Source of the DNA: Rhytidiadelphus loreus
Lineage: Eukaryota; Streptophyta; Bryopsida; Hypnales; Hylocomiaceae
Reading direction: 5' to 3'
Length of the DNA stretch: 64,000 nt
Assembly (NCBI GenBank): GCA_947034895.1
Contig: OX344765.1
Location: forward strand, 38,259,001 to 38,323,000
Shown: positions 11,049-22,926 of the stretch, in pieces
How positions within the stretch are numbered: position 1 is the first letter of the stretch
How the letters are laid out: the number at the start of each line of letters is the position of its first letter
Notes under the pieces: model-generated
What the model was told of the DNA's origin: nothing
What the model saw: only the letters and a program-made list of their open reading frames with translations
The model's database searches: none
Program-made: the position numbers and the translations under genes

Positions 11049-13262
11049 TTAGGAAGTACCAACTTCTCCTTCTTCATATGTTTCTTCTGTTGCCCCAGTA
11101 AGATACCGCTCTGGATTTGCATACAAATGGCGAAACTTGGAGGAATTCTTCCACAAGACAATGGCTTCCTCTATAATGTTGTCATAGTCTTTGTCAGGTC
11201 CTTCCAAGGCCAATTGCATGACACTATCCAAATTGGATGTTGTCATACGATTTCGGAGTTTTTGCTTGATGTTATTCTGCACAGAAAACGCCCTTTCACA
11301 TGTCGCGGTACTTACACATTGACACTTAGCAATTTCAGCAAGAGTTAGTAGGTTAGGGTACTTCAACTTCAAAGATGGACTCCAACTAATTGAAGACCAT
11401 ATATCTCCAAAAGGTTTATCCATCCACTCCGTACTTCCTTGCAACTTGAAAGCAAAAAACTCTTGCTTGCAAGCTGTTGCATCTACCAAGGGAAGAAAAG
11501 TTCTTCCTCCTTCGCTTTTTTGTTGTCCATACTGTTGCAAAAGTAAATCAAGTTCCACAATTCTCCATGATGCCAAACCAATTTGCCTATGAGGCATGTG
11601 AATGGGGTTAAGAACTTTGAATGCATCAATCACATCATTGTTTTCAAATCGAGCTTCCAAAGCCAAACAAACTGCTTCTGCATAACACTTTTGAAATGTT
11701 AGGGCAGCCTTGAGGTCAACACCTGTAGGATCCCTAGTCATTTCAACACTATGAAATTTGGATCCCCTAATTTCACTAGGCAAACGACGGAGGTAACCAC
11801 CTGGAAGGCCAAATTCCGGGAGGATATGAAAACATGTAGAAGGATTAAACGTATCTTGGTTTAAATCACAAGAATCAAGAAGAAAACACATTCTAACACT
11901 TGCAATCTCTGTTTTCACAATAGAGCCAATGATGGAAATATCAACAAGTTTAGATTGAAAAATCTTAGACAATTTCGAGAGCATCTGTAGAATATCTGCC
12001 AAAAAGTAGAGAACATAAATGAATTTGAAGTCACGCAATTTGGTGAATAAGTCAGGAATGTTAGCATCATCATTCGAAGAATTATCACATAAATAAATGA
12101 GAACGGATTCCAAGGAATCACACAAGGTGGTCACTGCTTGCCACCTAGATAGCCAACGTATTTTATGGTACCTTTTAAGGGTTTTTTGAGCATCATTTAA
12201 TTCACTTTGAAGGGTTTGTAAGGCAGATTTCCTTTTGGATGATTTTTTAAAGTGAGCGGCCAAAGCATTTAACATGGAATCCACTGATGTAGACATTTCT
12301 TTACAACCTTCATTTTTTGAGGCCTCTAGGGCAGCTAGATTGGTTCTATGAGCAACACAATGAGTGGAAGTGAGGAACAGGTTCACCTTTTTCAACCTTG
12401 CTGCTACACCGGTATTTTTTCCAACCATGGTAGAAGCTCCATCCGATCCAAATCCAACACAATTATTGAGGTTTAGACCCCATGTCTTCGTAGCAGCCAG
12501 AAGAGTGTCAAATATAATTTTAGAATCCTTTTTCCCACCTTCAATCCACAACAAACCCAAGAATGCAGTGATAGGAAGACTAGCCTCTAAAAAGGTAGCT
12601 AAAACTACAAGGTGTCCTTTGGCAGAAATATCAGTAGATTCATCAATCATCAAGCCAAAAAATTTTGAATCCCTTACCCTCTCTAGAACTTTCTTTTGAA
12701 CAACAGAAGAAAGCCCAAACACCATCTCAACACATGATTTCTCATCATGATAAATTTTTTCGGTGATGGGAGCTTGACAAGAAAGAAGAAGATTACATAA
12801 ACTTGGAAATTTGTGGGAAGGGAGACTTTCCTTCCCTATAAAATATGCAGCCTTAAAAAGGGTCATCATTGCTTCATCACAACTGCGGTTTGCAGTTGCA
12901 ATGGCCTTTTGCAAAGCTTTTTGCCCCCCATGTTTTGCCCAAGCAAGTTTTCGGTGTTCTACAGTTTTACTATGGTCTTGCAATGCCGAAATCTTAATGT
13001 TTGTGGACCCCTCAGTTGCATATGCATATTTACCTCCACCATCCTTACAAATTTTACAGAAAACCCTCCCCAAATCACGATTGAACTCCAGCCAATCATA
13101 CAATTCATACCAAGAATCTTTCCACTCTAGATTTGATTTCTCAATGTCATTAGGTTCCTTATTAATGGGTGTGATGGGTGGAGAAGAATTAGATTCTTGC
13201 ACATCTCTACTAGATCCAACCCTGAAAAACATGTCTCTCATGCTTTTTTGCCGTTTAGCCAT
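11049..13262 (-). CDS. hAT-type transposase (ZNF862/DUF4371-like), 737 aa
   Basis: Single uninterrupted exon encoding an RNase H-like transposase. An N-terminal TTF/BED-like zinc finger shows C69, C72, H97 and H103 (FCKICK...DHSKTVEH). The catalytic core has MIDESTD with Asp207, then GFGSDGAS with Asp274, followed by THCVAHRTNL. A long helical insertion follows (about 310-640). The C-terminal hAT dimerisation motif reads KYPNLLTLAEIAKCQC...CERAFS, where the third acidic residue of the family is expected. The organisation matches ZNF862/KIAA1586-like proteins and stand-alone plant hAT transposases. The start MAKRQKSMRDMF is the first ATG of the frame. The gene lies inside the 10688-14303 element, about 1 kb from its right end. 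With all family motifs present and no stops it may still be functional; host domestication is less likely because the inverted repeats and target duplication are intact. Confidence 0.93.
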   Translation of the reverse strand: MAKRQKSMRDMFFRVGSSRDVQESNSSPPITPINKEPNDIEKSNLEWKDSWYELYDWLEFNRDLGRVFCKICKDGGGKYAYATEGSTNIKISALQDHSKTVEHRKLAWAKHGGQKALQKAIATANRSCDEAMMTLFKAAYFIGKESLPSHKFPSLCNLLLSCQAPITEKIYHDEKSCVEMVFGLSSVVQKKVLERVRDSKFFGLMIDESTDISAKGHLVVLATFLEASLPITAFLGLLWIEGGKKDSKIIFDTLLAATKTWGLNLNNCVGFGSDGASTMVGKNTGVAARLKKVNLFLTSTHCVAHRTNLAALEASKNEGCKEMSTSVDSMLNALAAHFKKSSKRKSALQTLQSELNDAQKTLKRYHKIRWLSRWQAVTTLCDSLESVLIYLCDNSSNDDANIPDLFTKLRDFKFIYVLYFLADILQMLSKLSKIFQSKLVDISIIGSIVKTEIASVRMCFLLDSCDLNQDTFNPSTCFHILPEFGLPGGYLRRLPSEIRGSKFHSVEMTRDPTGVDLKAALTFQKCYAEAVCLALEARFENNDVIDAFKVLNPIHMPHRQIGLASWRIVELDLLLQQYGQQKSEGGRTFLPLVDATACKQEFFAFKLQGSTEWMDKPFGDIWSSISWSPSLKLKYPNLLTLAEIAKCQCVSTATCERAFSVQNNIKQKLRNRMTTSNLDSVMQLALEGPDKDYDNIIEEAIVLWKNSSKFRHLYANPERYLTGATEETYEEGEVGTS

Positions 13263-14144
13263 GAAGAGAACTTAAATGCACAAAAAAGAAAGGTAAGAAG
13301 TTCTTCTCTGAAGCTTGCAGGACTTCAAAAAAGTTGCTGAGCACAATCCACAAAAATAATAGCTTGGATCCAAGCTTCAACCCTCCAACTTAAGCAGTAA
13401 TATACTGCAACACAAATAATATCTGCTCAACACGTCCAAGCTCCAACACGTCCAAGCTCCAACTCCTCCAAGCTCCAACTCCTCCAAGCACCTCACAATA
13501 GTGACAATACAGAAGTAGTAGGCCAAACAAGACTTTATCAAAGCAAATAAGCGCAACAACATTGACAACAGGGTATTTTAAAGCAATTACTAGTGGGCAG
13601 GGTGGACTCTGGAGTTGGGAGAATAGATTCAGGAGAAGAGAGGACTCAGAGGAGGGGTCCAGGGCTCCAGGCGATTGAGGGAAAGCGTGGGAGTAAGCCA
13701 GTGCAGTGCAGAACTGGGGAGTTTGGAGCCCTTTGGCAACGGGTTGGTGGCTTCGTGATTGGGGATTTGGGGCTGCTGTGGAGTGTGGACGCGGAGGGAT
13801 GCCGACTGCAGCGGTGGGCCGGGCTGTTGGCCAAGTAAGAGCCGCTCAAGTGCGAGCCAGGCGCCCAAGCTTGCGGGAGCAAAACAGGTGGCGAACTGGC
13901 GACTAATCATTCACGGAATTATCCAGGCAGCCCCTCACAAAGTGCAGGCTTAGCAAGCGCGCCGTTGCAAATTTCAACAGCATTACAGCAATGAGCTTAC
14001 GAGCGCCTGGCCACTGGCTACTTGTGATTTTTTTAAAATTCTCTTAGATAGGGTTGATAACCAGCAGTTCTCATTTTTTTTGCCCAAGTATTAGCCATAG
14101 AATGTTGGCGTAAGACAGTTGAAATCCGTGAAGTACCCACATGG
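13263..14144. other. Leader/promoter part of the hAT element
   Basis: No coding recognised. At about 13435-13490 a short tandem repeat of CAAGCTCCAAC followed by a C-rich spacer occurs about four times. From about 13600 to 13980 the DNA is GC-rich compared with the surrounding window. It probably contains the transposase promoter on the minus strand. Confidence 0.45.
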
Positions 14145-14297
14145 ACCGGCCAAATATCCTCCAATTTTTTAAGCCCACCGGTTGATTTCCGACACTTCAA
14201 AATTCTTTCCGGATTGGCATCCTTTGCTTTGACAATGCAACCGGTTTTTTCCCCACATCCACCGGCTAACTATACACTAACTGCCGGTTTTTTCCGA
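14145..14297. repeat. Right subterminal CCGG motif cluster of hAT
   Basis: GACCGGCCAAATATCCTCC, CACCGGTTGATTTCC, TCCGGATTGG, AACCGGTTTTTTCC, CACCGGCTAAC and GCCGGTTTTTTCC lie within 150 bp of the right terminus, mirroring the left cluster. Likely transposase-binding sites (inference from the family). Confidence 0.7.
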
Positions 14298-14303
14298 TCA
14301 TTG

Positions 14304-14311
14304 ATCTGAGG
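14304..14311. repeat. Right 8-bp target-site duplication of hAT
   Basis: ATCTGAGG directly after the terminus ending GATCATTG; identical to 10680-10687. Confidence 0.9.
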
Positions 14312-15182
14312 TACAAATTGCTCCTGCTGGGTTGACAACTCCGTCCATTTGTACGGTGTACTTCCTGCAAACAGGTACACCCGAATTGTACATGATCTTC
14401 GAGCTGACTCCCTGTAGAAAAAAGAGATAAAATAATAGATGACATCATAAAAATAAAAATAAATAAAAACTAAAAAAAATCCTATTTCATTTGTGAAACA
14501 AAAAAAAAAAAAAGCTCAAAATTTTTTTCCAGTGTTCACCAAATTTTGGATGAAATCATAAAAAAAACATTTCAAAAGAAATTCATTATTCATCAATTTT
14601 GGATGAAATTGTAAAAAAAAAAAATAGTATTCACCAAATTCAGATTTTTTTGAGGATTCACCAAATTTTGGATGAAGGTTACTAAGTTTAGGTAATTTTA
14701 TGGATGAAAGTATATAATTAATGGACATATGATAAATGTAGATGACTTCTATGACCTCACCACATTCAATTCCAACGTGCATGTCATACTACCAAGCAAA
14801 AGAACTAAAGAAATAACCGCTTCGCAAATTAACTTAGTGACTCTTTTTTTTTAATGCATTTTAGTTGGTAAGGGGACATGCACTCCAGAATATGGGTGGG
14901 TCATAAAAATCATCCATTTTTGTTCTTTTGTTCATAATCTATCTATATCATCTAAATTATCTACAATTATCTAAACTTAATCAACTTTTGTTCAAATTTG
15001 GCAAACTTTGAATTTTTTGGAGGAATTATTTGGAAACTTCATCCCTTTGTTGTCCCTTTTTTTTCTAATACATAGTAGGCAATTTGAAAATCATGTTTTT
15101 TCTTGGCAAAATTTTGCCAATAAAATTTTTTTGTGCAGATATTTATGACAATTTATCTCAATTATATGTACTATTTCTAACT
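14312..15182. repeat. AT-rich stretch with degenerate ATTCACCAAATTTTGGATGAA repeats
   Basis: Between about 14533 and 14680 the phrase TTCACCAAATTTTGGATGAA recurs in three or four degenerate copies separated by A runs. The rest is AT-rich without genes. Confidence 0.5.
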
Positions 15183-16086
15183 TTAAACCCTATAGGACTA
15201 AGGTCTTCTTCTTTTTTTCAAAAAACACTATAAACTGCCATTTCTATTGCAAAGAGTAAAAAACTTTGAAATTGTTTTTTTTTGCATGTATAAGCACAAG
15301 ATCTTTAACTAGACTAGTGGAAGAGTATGTGGAAGAAATTTTAGATACTTTGGCCATATAGATTGGAAGATATTTGCATTTAAAGTGAAGAAAACAAGTT
15401 TTATTGCACCTTAGATTGACTAGATTATAAGACTTTGAATCTTCTTATTGTTCAAATTTTTGCATTGCAAAGTGTGAATTAAAAAATATTATCATGAAAA
15501 ACTGAGTTAATAGTCTAAAAATTGATTAAAATAATAATATATTTTTTGTTCTTTAAAATATTGTTAAGTAGAAGCAACTAGTATAAGATAGAGGAAAAAT
15601 CTAAATCATTAATAGCTCTAAGATGGAATTGAAACACACCAATCCCAATGGTAATATTGTTTTAACAATCAAATTTTACCTCGTAGAACTTTTTCTTTTG
15701 AAAAATATGAAAATTAAGATAAATTTTTTTTCATACATTATGTTTTTAACAAAAAAATGATTTGATTGCATGTAAAACAAGATGATGCTCTATAACTTTC
15801 TTGTCACTTATCCAAATGAACTAAACAAACCTTTCCATGTAGACTAAAATATCATCTATTAAAATAATTTTTTCAAATTTTTATTTCATATTTTAGTAGT
15901 GGTATAAGTCACATGATTTTGGCTGCAAGGCACTAATTATAGTAAAAAAAGTATACTCCCAGAAACTAATCTAATTTTCTATCTTAAGAAATTGTTTAAA
16001 AAAATCAAGCATAAAATTGAGATCATAAAATCCTTCCTAAACTTTTGTTTATCTTGTAAGGGGTCAAACAAACCTTTAGGGGTTAA
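15183..16086 (-). mobile_element. TTAA-flanked miniature element (family A, copy 1)
   Basis: TTAA at 15183-15186 is followed by ACCCTATAGGACTAAGG. The right end is CCTTTAGGGG before TTAA at 16083-16086. Length 904 bp, no coding. The interior aligns in reverse orientation with 25503-26377. The left part also resembles about 16308-16560 in direct orientation. Confidence 0.6.
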
Positions 16087-16307
16087 CATATTTAATACAG
16101 GCTTTTTCTTTCATATTAGGGTTTTTTTTCATAAAGATTTGGATTTGGAAATGTCATCTAGCTTCTACCTTTATCCTAAGAATTGGTTGAGTTAATTATG
16201 AACAAGAACAGTAGGAAAAAGGCTTGTGTAGACTTAGGTGAAGATACGAGAATGATTGAGAGAACAGAACAGTAGGAAAAATATCAATTATTTGGTAAAG
16301 ATATAAT

Positions 16308-17414
16308 GATCCAAGGGCCAAGGGCTTTTTTATCATTAAAAAACACTCAAAACTGCCATTTTTATTGTAAGGTATAAAAAACTCTAGAAATTGTTTTTTT
16401 TGCATACCTAACCATAGGAACTTGCATTAGACTAGTATAAGAATGCATAGAAGAAATTTCAAAATCTTTGACTATGTGGATTGCAAGGTATTTGCATTTG
16501 AAGTGAAGAAAACCGGGGGTTTTGACCTTACTTGCCTAGATTTTAAGGCTTTGAATCTTTTAAGCTTAAAATTTTTGCTCTACCAATATTGAATCAAAAA
16601 AGAATCATATTGAAGAATTGAGTTGAAAGTCTAGGATTTTTTTTTTAAACACACTTGATTTTCATTCTTTAACTCTTGAGCGCCCCAAAGGCCAAAATCT
16701 GGCCTCTCCATTTTGAAAAACATTCTTGTTTGACTACTATAATCAATTTTGAGTAGTACGGTCAAAAGATGTGTCTTTTTCTCCACACCTCCAAGTCTCT
16801 CTTGACTACCAATCGGTACGTCTGGATTATGTGAATTTCTTCTTAAGAGAAAGCTTGAGCAAATTGAAGTTGAAATGGTCTGGATTTCATTGAATTTGCT
16901 CTGAAACTGTTAAGTAGAAGTATGTACAAGATTGAAGGGAAAACTAAATTGTTAATAGGTTTATAGTGGAATTGAATCACAATAACCCCAACAGTGATAT
17001 TGTTCTAGCAAGCAAACCAAATGCTATCAAGCTTTATTTTTTTTAAATTGAAAAAATTGCATTGAAAAACGAATCCTATTAGTTATTTTTTCAAGAAGAT
17101 GCCCAAATTGCCCCCAAAACAAGATCATTGTCTATAACTTTCTTTTCTCTAGTCCAAATACCACTAGAATGAATCAAATCTTTCCATATAGGGAAAAATA
17201 TTTTCTATGGAAAATAAAATTTGAAATTTTATTCTGACTTTTTGTAAATTTTTTGGGGGTTCTCAATGAACCTTATTTTTGGCTTATTGTGGCATAGCTT
17301 TTGCTCTTGGGCATTGATTGAAATAAGAATTATATTCCCAAAAAAATGAGACTTTAGGAGCCTATCCAAAATTCATTTTATTCCTCGAAGGAACAATGGG
17401 ACTTTAGGGGGTTA
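16308..17414 (-). mobile_element. Degenerate family A element (copy 2)
   Basis: The stretch from about 16310 repeats the order of motifs seen at 15196-15420 (AAAAACACT..AAACTGCCATTT, then TATTTGCATTTGAAGTGAAG). It ends near 17405 with CTTTAGGGGGTTAT, a decayed version of the family end. No coding. Confidence 0.45.
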
Positions 17415-18409
17415 TTTTGTGTTACAATTTGATTGGTGCCTTATTTATCTTCCATGTACCAATCAAATTTTGAAATGCAAGTTATTAGTACATTCACTAC
17501 AAAAAATTGGGCTTGTTTGCGAGTGCGAAAGAATGACTACGTGTCCAATGTGACTAAACAATGACTGCGGCTTCCTAATTGCACCGGATTTTCTGGCTCC
17601 ACAACTTCCGAATCATTCGGGATTTGCGGACGTGACTATGAGAGTTGCGGGCATGACTGCGGAATGAACAGTTTCAAAAAGCCAAGGTTTCATCCTCTAA
17701 AGTCTATCCAAAACGCCGCCAAGCATCCAACGGAAAGTCTGCAGTCATGCCAAAGTAACAAGGAATCATACATTGTCATTGTGAGTCACTTGTTTGTGAC
17801 TACAAAGTCACTTCCCAATGACTTCAGTATGACTTGATAACTTACTTGGGCATTTCCTTAAAGACGGGGTGCTTTATTTCTTTTAATGTACTTTTCTTTA
17901 ATTTATTGTGGTATAAGTTTCCTCTTCCATTTAAGACAGAAATTGTAGAAGTATTTTTGAAAATTCACGAATTTTTCTTGTAGTATTTGTTTTTTGACTT
18001 GGACTTCTATGTTTAGGTCTTATGTTATTTTTTATTCTTCCTTGAATTTGCATTGAGCACGGAATTTTACTTCATCTTTAGTTTAATTAGGTCTTTTAAA
18101 TGACTAAAATGTAGAAGAAGAATGTATGTACCTCCAAAATCCAAAAGCATAATTCTTATCCCTATTTTTTATTCTCTGTCACTAGGTTTTTTCACTACAT
18201 CTTTTCATTCATGAACCCTACTCTTTTTATTTCATTTTTTTAAAATTTATTATTCTCCCTATATATTTTTTCTTCTAAATTTTTTTCTTTTTTTTGTGTG
18301 AATATTATTCCTACTTTTTACCGGCCTCTCAAGTCTGAAGAGTATCGCAAGTCATCTTCCTTTTAATACTCCTATCTCCTTTTCTCTTATTTTTTTCCCA
18401 TGCATGGAT

Positions 18410-18622
18410 TTATTTTTTCCACTTTAAATGCAAATATCTTGCAATCTATGCAGTCAAAAATTTTGAAACTTATTCCACACTTTTTTATACTAGTTTGGTG
18501 TAAGATCCTATAGTTAGATGTCAAAGAAAAACATTTTAAATTCTTTTTTACTCTTTGCTACAAAAATGGCGGTTTTAAGTGTTTTTTTGGTAGAAAAAAG
18601 GCCTCGCTCCTGTAGGGGTTAA
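18410..18622 (+). mobile_element. Family A fragment nested in the CACTA element
   Basis: Shares wording with 26160-26377 (AATATCTTGCAATCT, then TAAGATCCTATAGTTA, then the aggregate end TGTAGGGGTTAA). It ends with TTAA at 18619-18622; the left end is missing. Confidence 0.5.
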
Positions 18623-19216
18623 AATGATACACTCTTAGAGACTTATTTTTCTTTTGATTTTTTTCTCTATTTACTAATGTTTTTTTCAAAACAAACTAAA
18701 AAAATTAAATTAGATTGACAATCAAAGGCCAAAAACTAAAATTTAGATGACATTTAGCACCTCTAAGAGATAGAAAAACAATTTTTCATTCCAATTTTTA
18801 TAGATCTAGGTTGATAACTTTTACAATGTCTATGTTTCATCCATTGGTTTTGTTCACAACATTGTTAAACTTCCAATGTGGACTTAATCAATTCAATTGT
18901 AAAGGCCATAGTCAAAAGTGAGTAAACTGTACGACTGTATTTTGACTACGATTTACTCTAACGTGACTACATAATGAAATCCGCGTCACTACTCTATTAT
19001 TGCATCAACAGTTTAACAAATCCCACATGGTTTGTCTTGCCTCCTACCACCCCACTTGTATAAAAGGCTTGTTATTTGAACTCTTTGTATTCACACACTA
19101 AGTGGCTTGAAAATCCATATGACTCATATGCAAAATATAGTGTATCATGTATTTGTATATGGTATCTAGTGTATGGTGTACTCATTTTGCATACTTTATC
19201 ACAACTTGAAAATAAT

Positions 19217-19490
19217 CTTTTAGATTTTAGAAAATAGTATTCACATTTCTTAGATTTTAGAATATAATCCTAGACTTCAAAAAATAATATTCATATTTCC
19301 TAGATTTTAGAATATAATCCTAGATTTCAAAAGAAAAATATTCATATTTCCTAGATTTCAGAATATAATCCTAGATTTCAAAAAAATAATATTCATATTT
19401 CCTAGATTTCAGAATATAATCCTAGATTTCAAAAAATAATATTCAAATTTCCTAGATTTCAAAATATAATCCTAGATTTCAGAAAATGAT
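19217..19490. repeat. Tandem repeat, 50-51 bp unit, about five copies
   Basis: Unit contains CCTAGATTTCAGAATATAAT followed by CCTAGATTTCAAAAAATAAT and ATTCATATTT. Copies differ by a few bases. No coding. Confidence 0.8.
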
Positions 19491-19791
19491 TAAAAAAAGG
19501 GGTCATTTGTGACTATAGGATGACTTCAAAATGACTAGCCATGTGGCAATATAGGAGTCATTTCCTTAGACTTCTTTTTTCTTTACCACTTTGGAAGTCC
19601 CTAGACCCTTCATCCATTTCTACATCCACTTTTTCGTTCTTTGGTGATAATAAAAGTAGAAGTCATATATAAACGACTTGTCCACTATGACTCCAAGGCC
19701 CCCAAATCATTCTGCAATCATATGTGTCGGGAATGATTGTGGGGCAGTTATATATTGAAGTCGTATTTGTGGCCAATTTCTTGTAGTGATT

Positions 19792-22527
19792 ATAATGATT
19801 GCAAAGTTGTACAAATAATTGCATGACACAAAATATGTTGACTTATCTTATTGGATATGATTGTTAGTTTAAACACTTATAGGACAAAATAATTATTTTT
19901 CAAGGTGCCACATGGGGCTAATAACATTGTCAACTATAGACAACATATTTGTAGTAGGCAGTTATTGCTTCTTTTGAAGGGATAGTGAGAAACTGTGATT
20001 TTCTAAGAAATCCATACGTGGAAAATTGATGGGGTACATGTGTCATTTAACCATTGGTGATTAAAGTTTTCCAAAAAAATTGAAAGGGATACGTGTGTCA
20101 TTTTGCCATTGATTGAGAAAATGAGATGGGTGCTTGTGAAATATTCACCCCCCATCCAATATTTGCATTTTTCTAAAATTTATTTGGCTTGCAAATGATA
20201 TGGGATATTTGAAATTTGTATGTTGTAGGTATTTCGTATATATCTATATAATTTGGCCCTATATGTTTTTGTATATATTATGTATGTGTTCGACATATTA
20301 TATATATTTTTATATCTTAAAGTACTAATGGCCAAGATTGTCTCTCAGGACAATAATTTACTTTTTTAATTGGAGACTAATGGCATTCAAGAGGGGGGTA
20401 GTTTTTTTTTTTTTAACTAAGACCAATGGCTCAAGATTTTTTCAAAGGAAGGGGGGGGGGATTGTAGGAATAAGACATGCTTGCATCTTTTCAAGGGATG
20501 GTCGTGAAGAATTTAGGGCTTTGGAGGAGGAGGGAGGGCAAAATAGTGCCAAATTGCACCAGGAAAAATAATTTGGCTAAAAATGGCAAAAATTGTGAAG
20601 TTTTTTGCCATAAAATTTTTTTATTAAAAAAATATTAGATGAAATCGCCAGACTATGGATGACAACAAAATTATGGACATATATTGACACTTTGAAAAAA
20701 CAAAACAAAATAATCCTGATGAAGATCATTCCTGAGTCATTTTGTCATCACTGGCCATGGCTACAAAAGTCAAGGACTTGACCAACTCATGGGTCAAGGC
20801 ATTCAGCCACATTCACCGATTATTCCGAGGTCTGGTGAAGTCAACTGGGTTATGAATCTGCAACCAAATGAAGCATGAAATGCAGAGGAAAATTTACAGT
20901 CCATAAATTTTTACTAATTTTTTCTAAAAGGTCATTACTTATATCTTAAGTTTAGGATTATTCTTAATTATTCACTTAAAACACCCTTTTCTCTTGTAGT
21001 CAAAGCTCTTATAGATTGATCATTCACAATTACGCATGCCACTGCATTCTTGAATAACATTTGTACCACATAGACAAACATGACTGGGAAGCTTAAATTG
21101 CAAATGGCATAAAAGAAGAATTCCAAATTGACCTTGTTGTACGTCTTCAAAAAGTCCAACTTCAAAAAGAAGAAAGGTTGTTTGGTTTATTTTGCATAAT
21201 GGATTGTTTCATATGTGAGCAAGATATTATCCATGATAGATCACATCAGGCAAAGAGAGTTGATTAGTCTGGTGATATCAAGTTCATGAGTACTAAGGCA
21301 AACCAGCCCATGATAGGCCAAGTGCCTAATACAGACACCTACTAAACCCCCTCATTACAGTCCATTTCAGATTTTTGTTGCTATGACTTAATTAGGTTGG
21401 TTAGTGGCCCACATTAGTGTATTAGGTGATTGTGATAGAATTAGTAATGACTGTCATAGGACAGTTACACATTGTGAGTGTAAACTCATTATTAAGAGTT
21501 GTTTTTCTATTCCTTTATGTGATGGCCACATTAAAAAATCTTGTGGTTGTGTTAGGAAATCTGAAGACTGCATTAGGTGGTAAGATGACCATCATGGAGA
21601 CATATTTTGTTGATTTCAGGTAGTCTATAGACTGTTTTGGAAGAATACTTAAAAAATTCATAAAAAATTCCTACATTGTCCAAAAATTAAAATTTTAACT
21701 GCTTCTTTCATTTCTCAAAGTTGTCTCTGCATAGGCAAAAATCTGATTTAATTTTGCTAATGGCAACATACCAAATCAGTCATTCTGCCTGTCATAGGCT
21801 GGTTTACCTTAGTTGTAACTTCAACTATTGTGCCTTGTGTAGATTTTATGTGAAACATTTAGAAGGGTTATGGTCCTCTAGTTGTTCAAAAAGGACCTTC
21901 CACCACTCTTATATAATAATAACAATATTTAAAAGCCATACGTCATCCCTAGAAGTAGGGAACTTTTTGAAACAAACTCTGTGATTATTGCAAAAATTCT
22001 AAGCCAATTGTTGGCTACATAAATTAATAAATTCTAATACCACTGACTCCATCTGGTCCAAATGATATGTTTATGCCATGTCCTTGAATACCAACCACTT
22101 CAATCCCTATCTCCATGATTGGATGAGCAAGTTGAGTGGTTAGTTTTGCTGAGATATAGGAGTAGATTTGAGCAAATGCCCAATTTTGATGCGTCCATAT
22201 TTCTTCACTTTGATGCTTGGCCACATAGAGACCAACATAAAATGACCAGCACATCAATTCTAGCTTTGCGTGGTTTAAACTTAAGCTTCTAGCTTTGCGT
22301 GGTTTAAGCTAGAAGTCTTTCAAACCTTTGTCCCTAGAGGTATGCCAGCAAACTCTAGCACTCACATTTTGTTCTATTATTGCTAGTTATTATAGTTGGA
22401 TAGTGCCTCAATTATCTTGGCAAGAGTCTTTTGGAATTCTCCCCATCTTGTGTTAGATCATGTGTAGCTAGAAGTTGGGCCTTCAACAAAAAAAAAATTG
22501 TGATAGTCATTGGCCTTTTTCTCATAG
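19792..22527. other. AT-rich repeat-derived DNA without genes
   Basis: No gene recognised. A run of ten G lies at 20451-20460 next to a run of T. The stretch 21660-21830 resembles 49760-49920 (shared CAGTCATTCT...GGCT phrase), so it is part of another dispersed repeat. Confidence 0.4.
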
Positions 22528-22926
22528 CACTACAACAACGGCAGTGTTTTATGACTGCAAAAATATGACTAAGGATGACTGGCGACTACTCGCAGTCATA
22601 CTCTTGGAGGTCAATACCTTGGGGAGAAATATGATTGCAAAATATGACTGCCAGTCATTTTTGGGCCTTGTACTTCACAGGCGTATATTATACGTCCGTT
22701 GGGAAAACCAAAGTACTTCATAGGGAATGGTAGGGAACTCGTTTGAGAACATTGAGTTATATTATTAGTCATATTTTCATGGTAGTAACATTTTTTTGTT
22801 AGTCAGTCATATTTCGAGTCATCTACAGTGATTTCTGCGTGAGTCATATTTTTTTATTTTACAACTCACTGCAGTCATATTTTGCAGTCATAAAGCACTG
22901 CTTTTGTTGCCTAATTTTTTGTAGTG
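22528..22926. mobile_element. Small CACTA-like miniature element
   Basis: Begins CACTACAACAACGGCAGTG and ends with the reverse complement of CACTACAAAAAATTAGGCAA. Inside each end lies ATGACTGCAAAA(A)TATGACT in inverted orientation. Flanking triplets TAG and TTG do not match. A related sequence is at 61760-62030. Confidence 0.6.

Larger units (their letters stand above)
10688..14303 (-). mobile_element. Complete hAT-superfamily transposon, 3616 bp
   Basis: The ends are CAGTGTTCGGGAAAT on the left and, as reverse complement, CAATGATCGGAAAAA on the right: a short imperfect inverted repeat sharing CA.TG.TCGG.AAA, the CA..G type usual for hAT. Both sides carry the same 8-bp target duplication, ATCTGAGG, at 10680-10687 and 14304-14311. 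The interior holds an intact transposase on the minus strand, and both subterminal regions carry repeated CCGG-containing motifs. The perfect duplication and uninterrupted frame suggest a fairly recent insertion. Confidence 0.92.
17495..19788. mobile_element. Non-autonomous CACTA-type element, 2.3 kb
   Basis: The left terminus is CACTACAAAAAATTGG and the right terminus, reverse complemented, is CACTACAAGAAATTGG. They are flanked by the 3-bp duplication ATT at 17492-17494 and 19789-19791, the CACTA superfamily rule. Motifs containing TGACT or GACTGCGG recur near both ends, as in CACTA subterminal arrays. No transposase is present. It carries a nested family A fragment (18410-18622) and a 50-bp tandem array (19217-19490). 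Confidence 0.78.
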
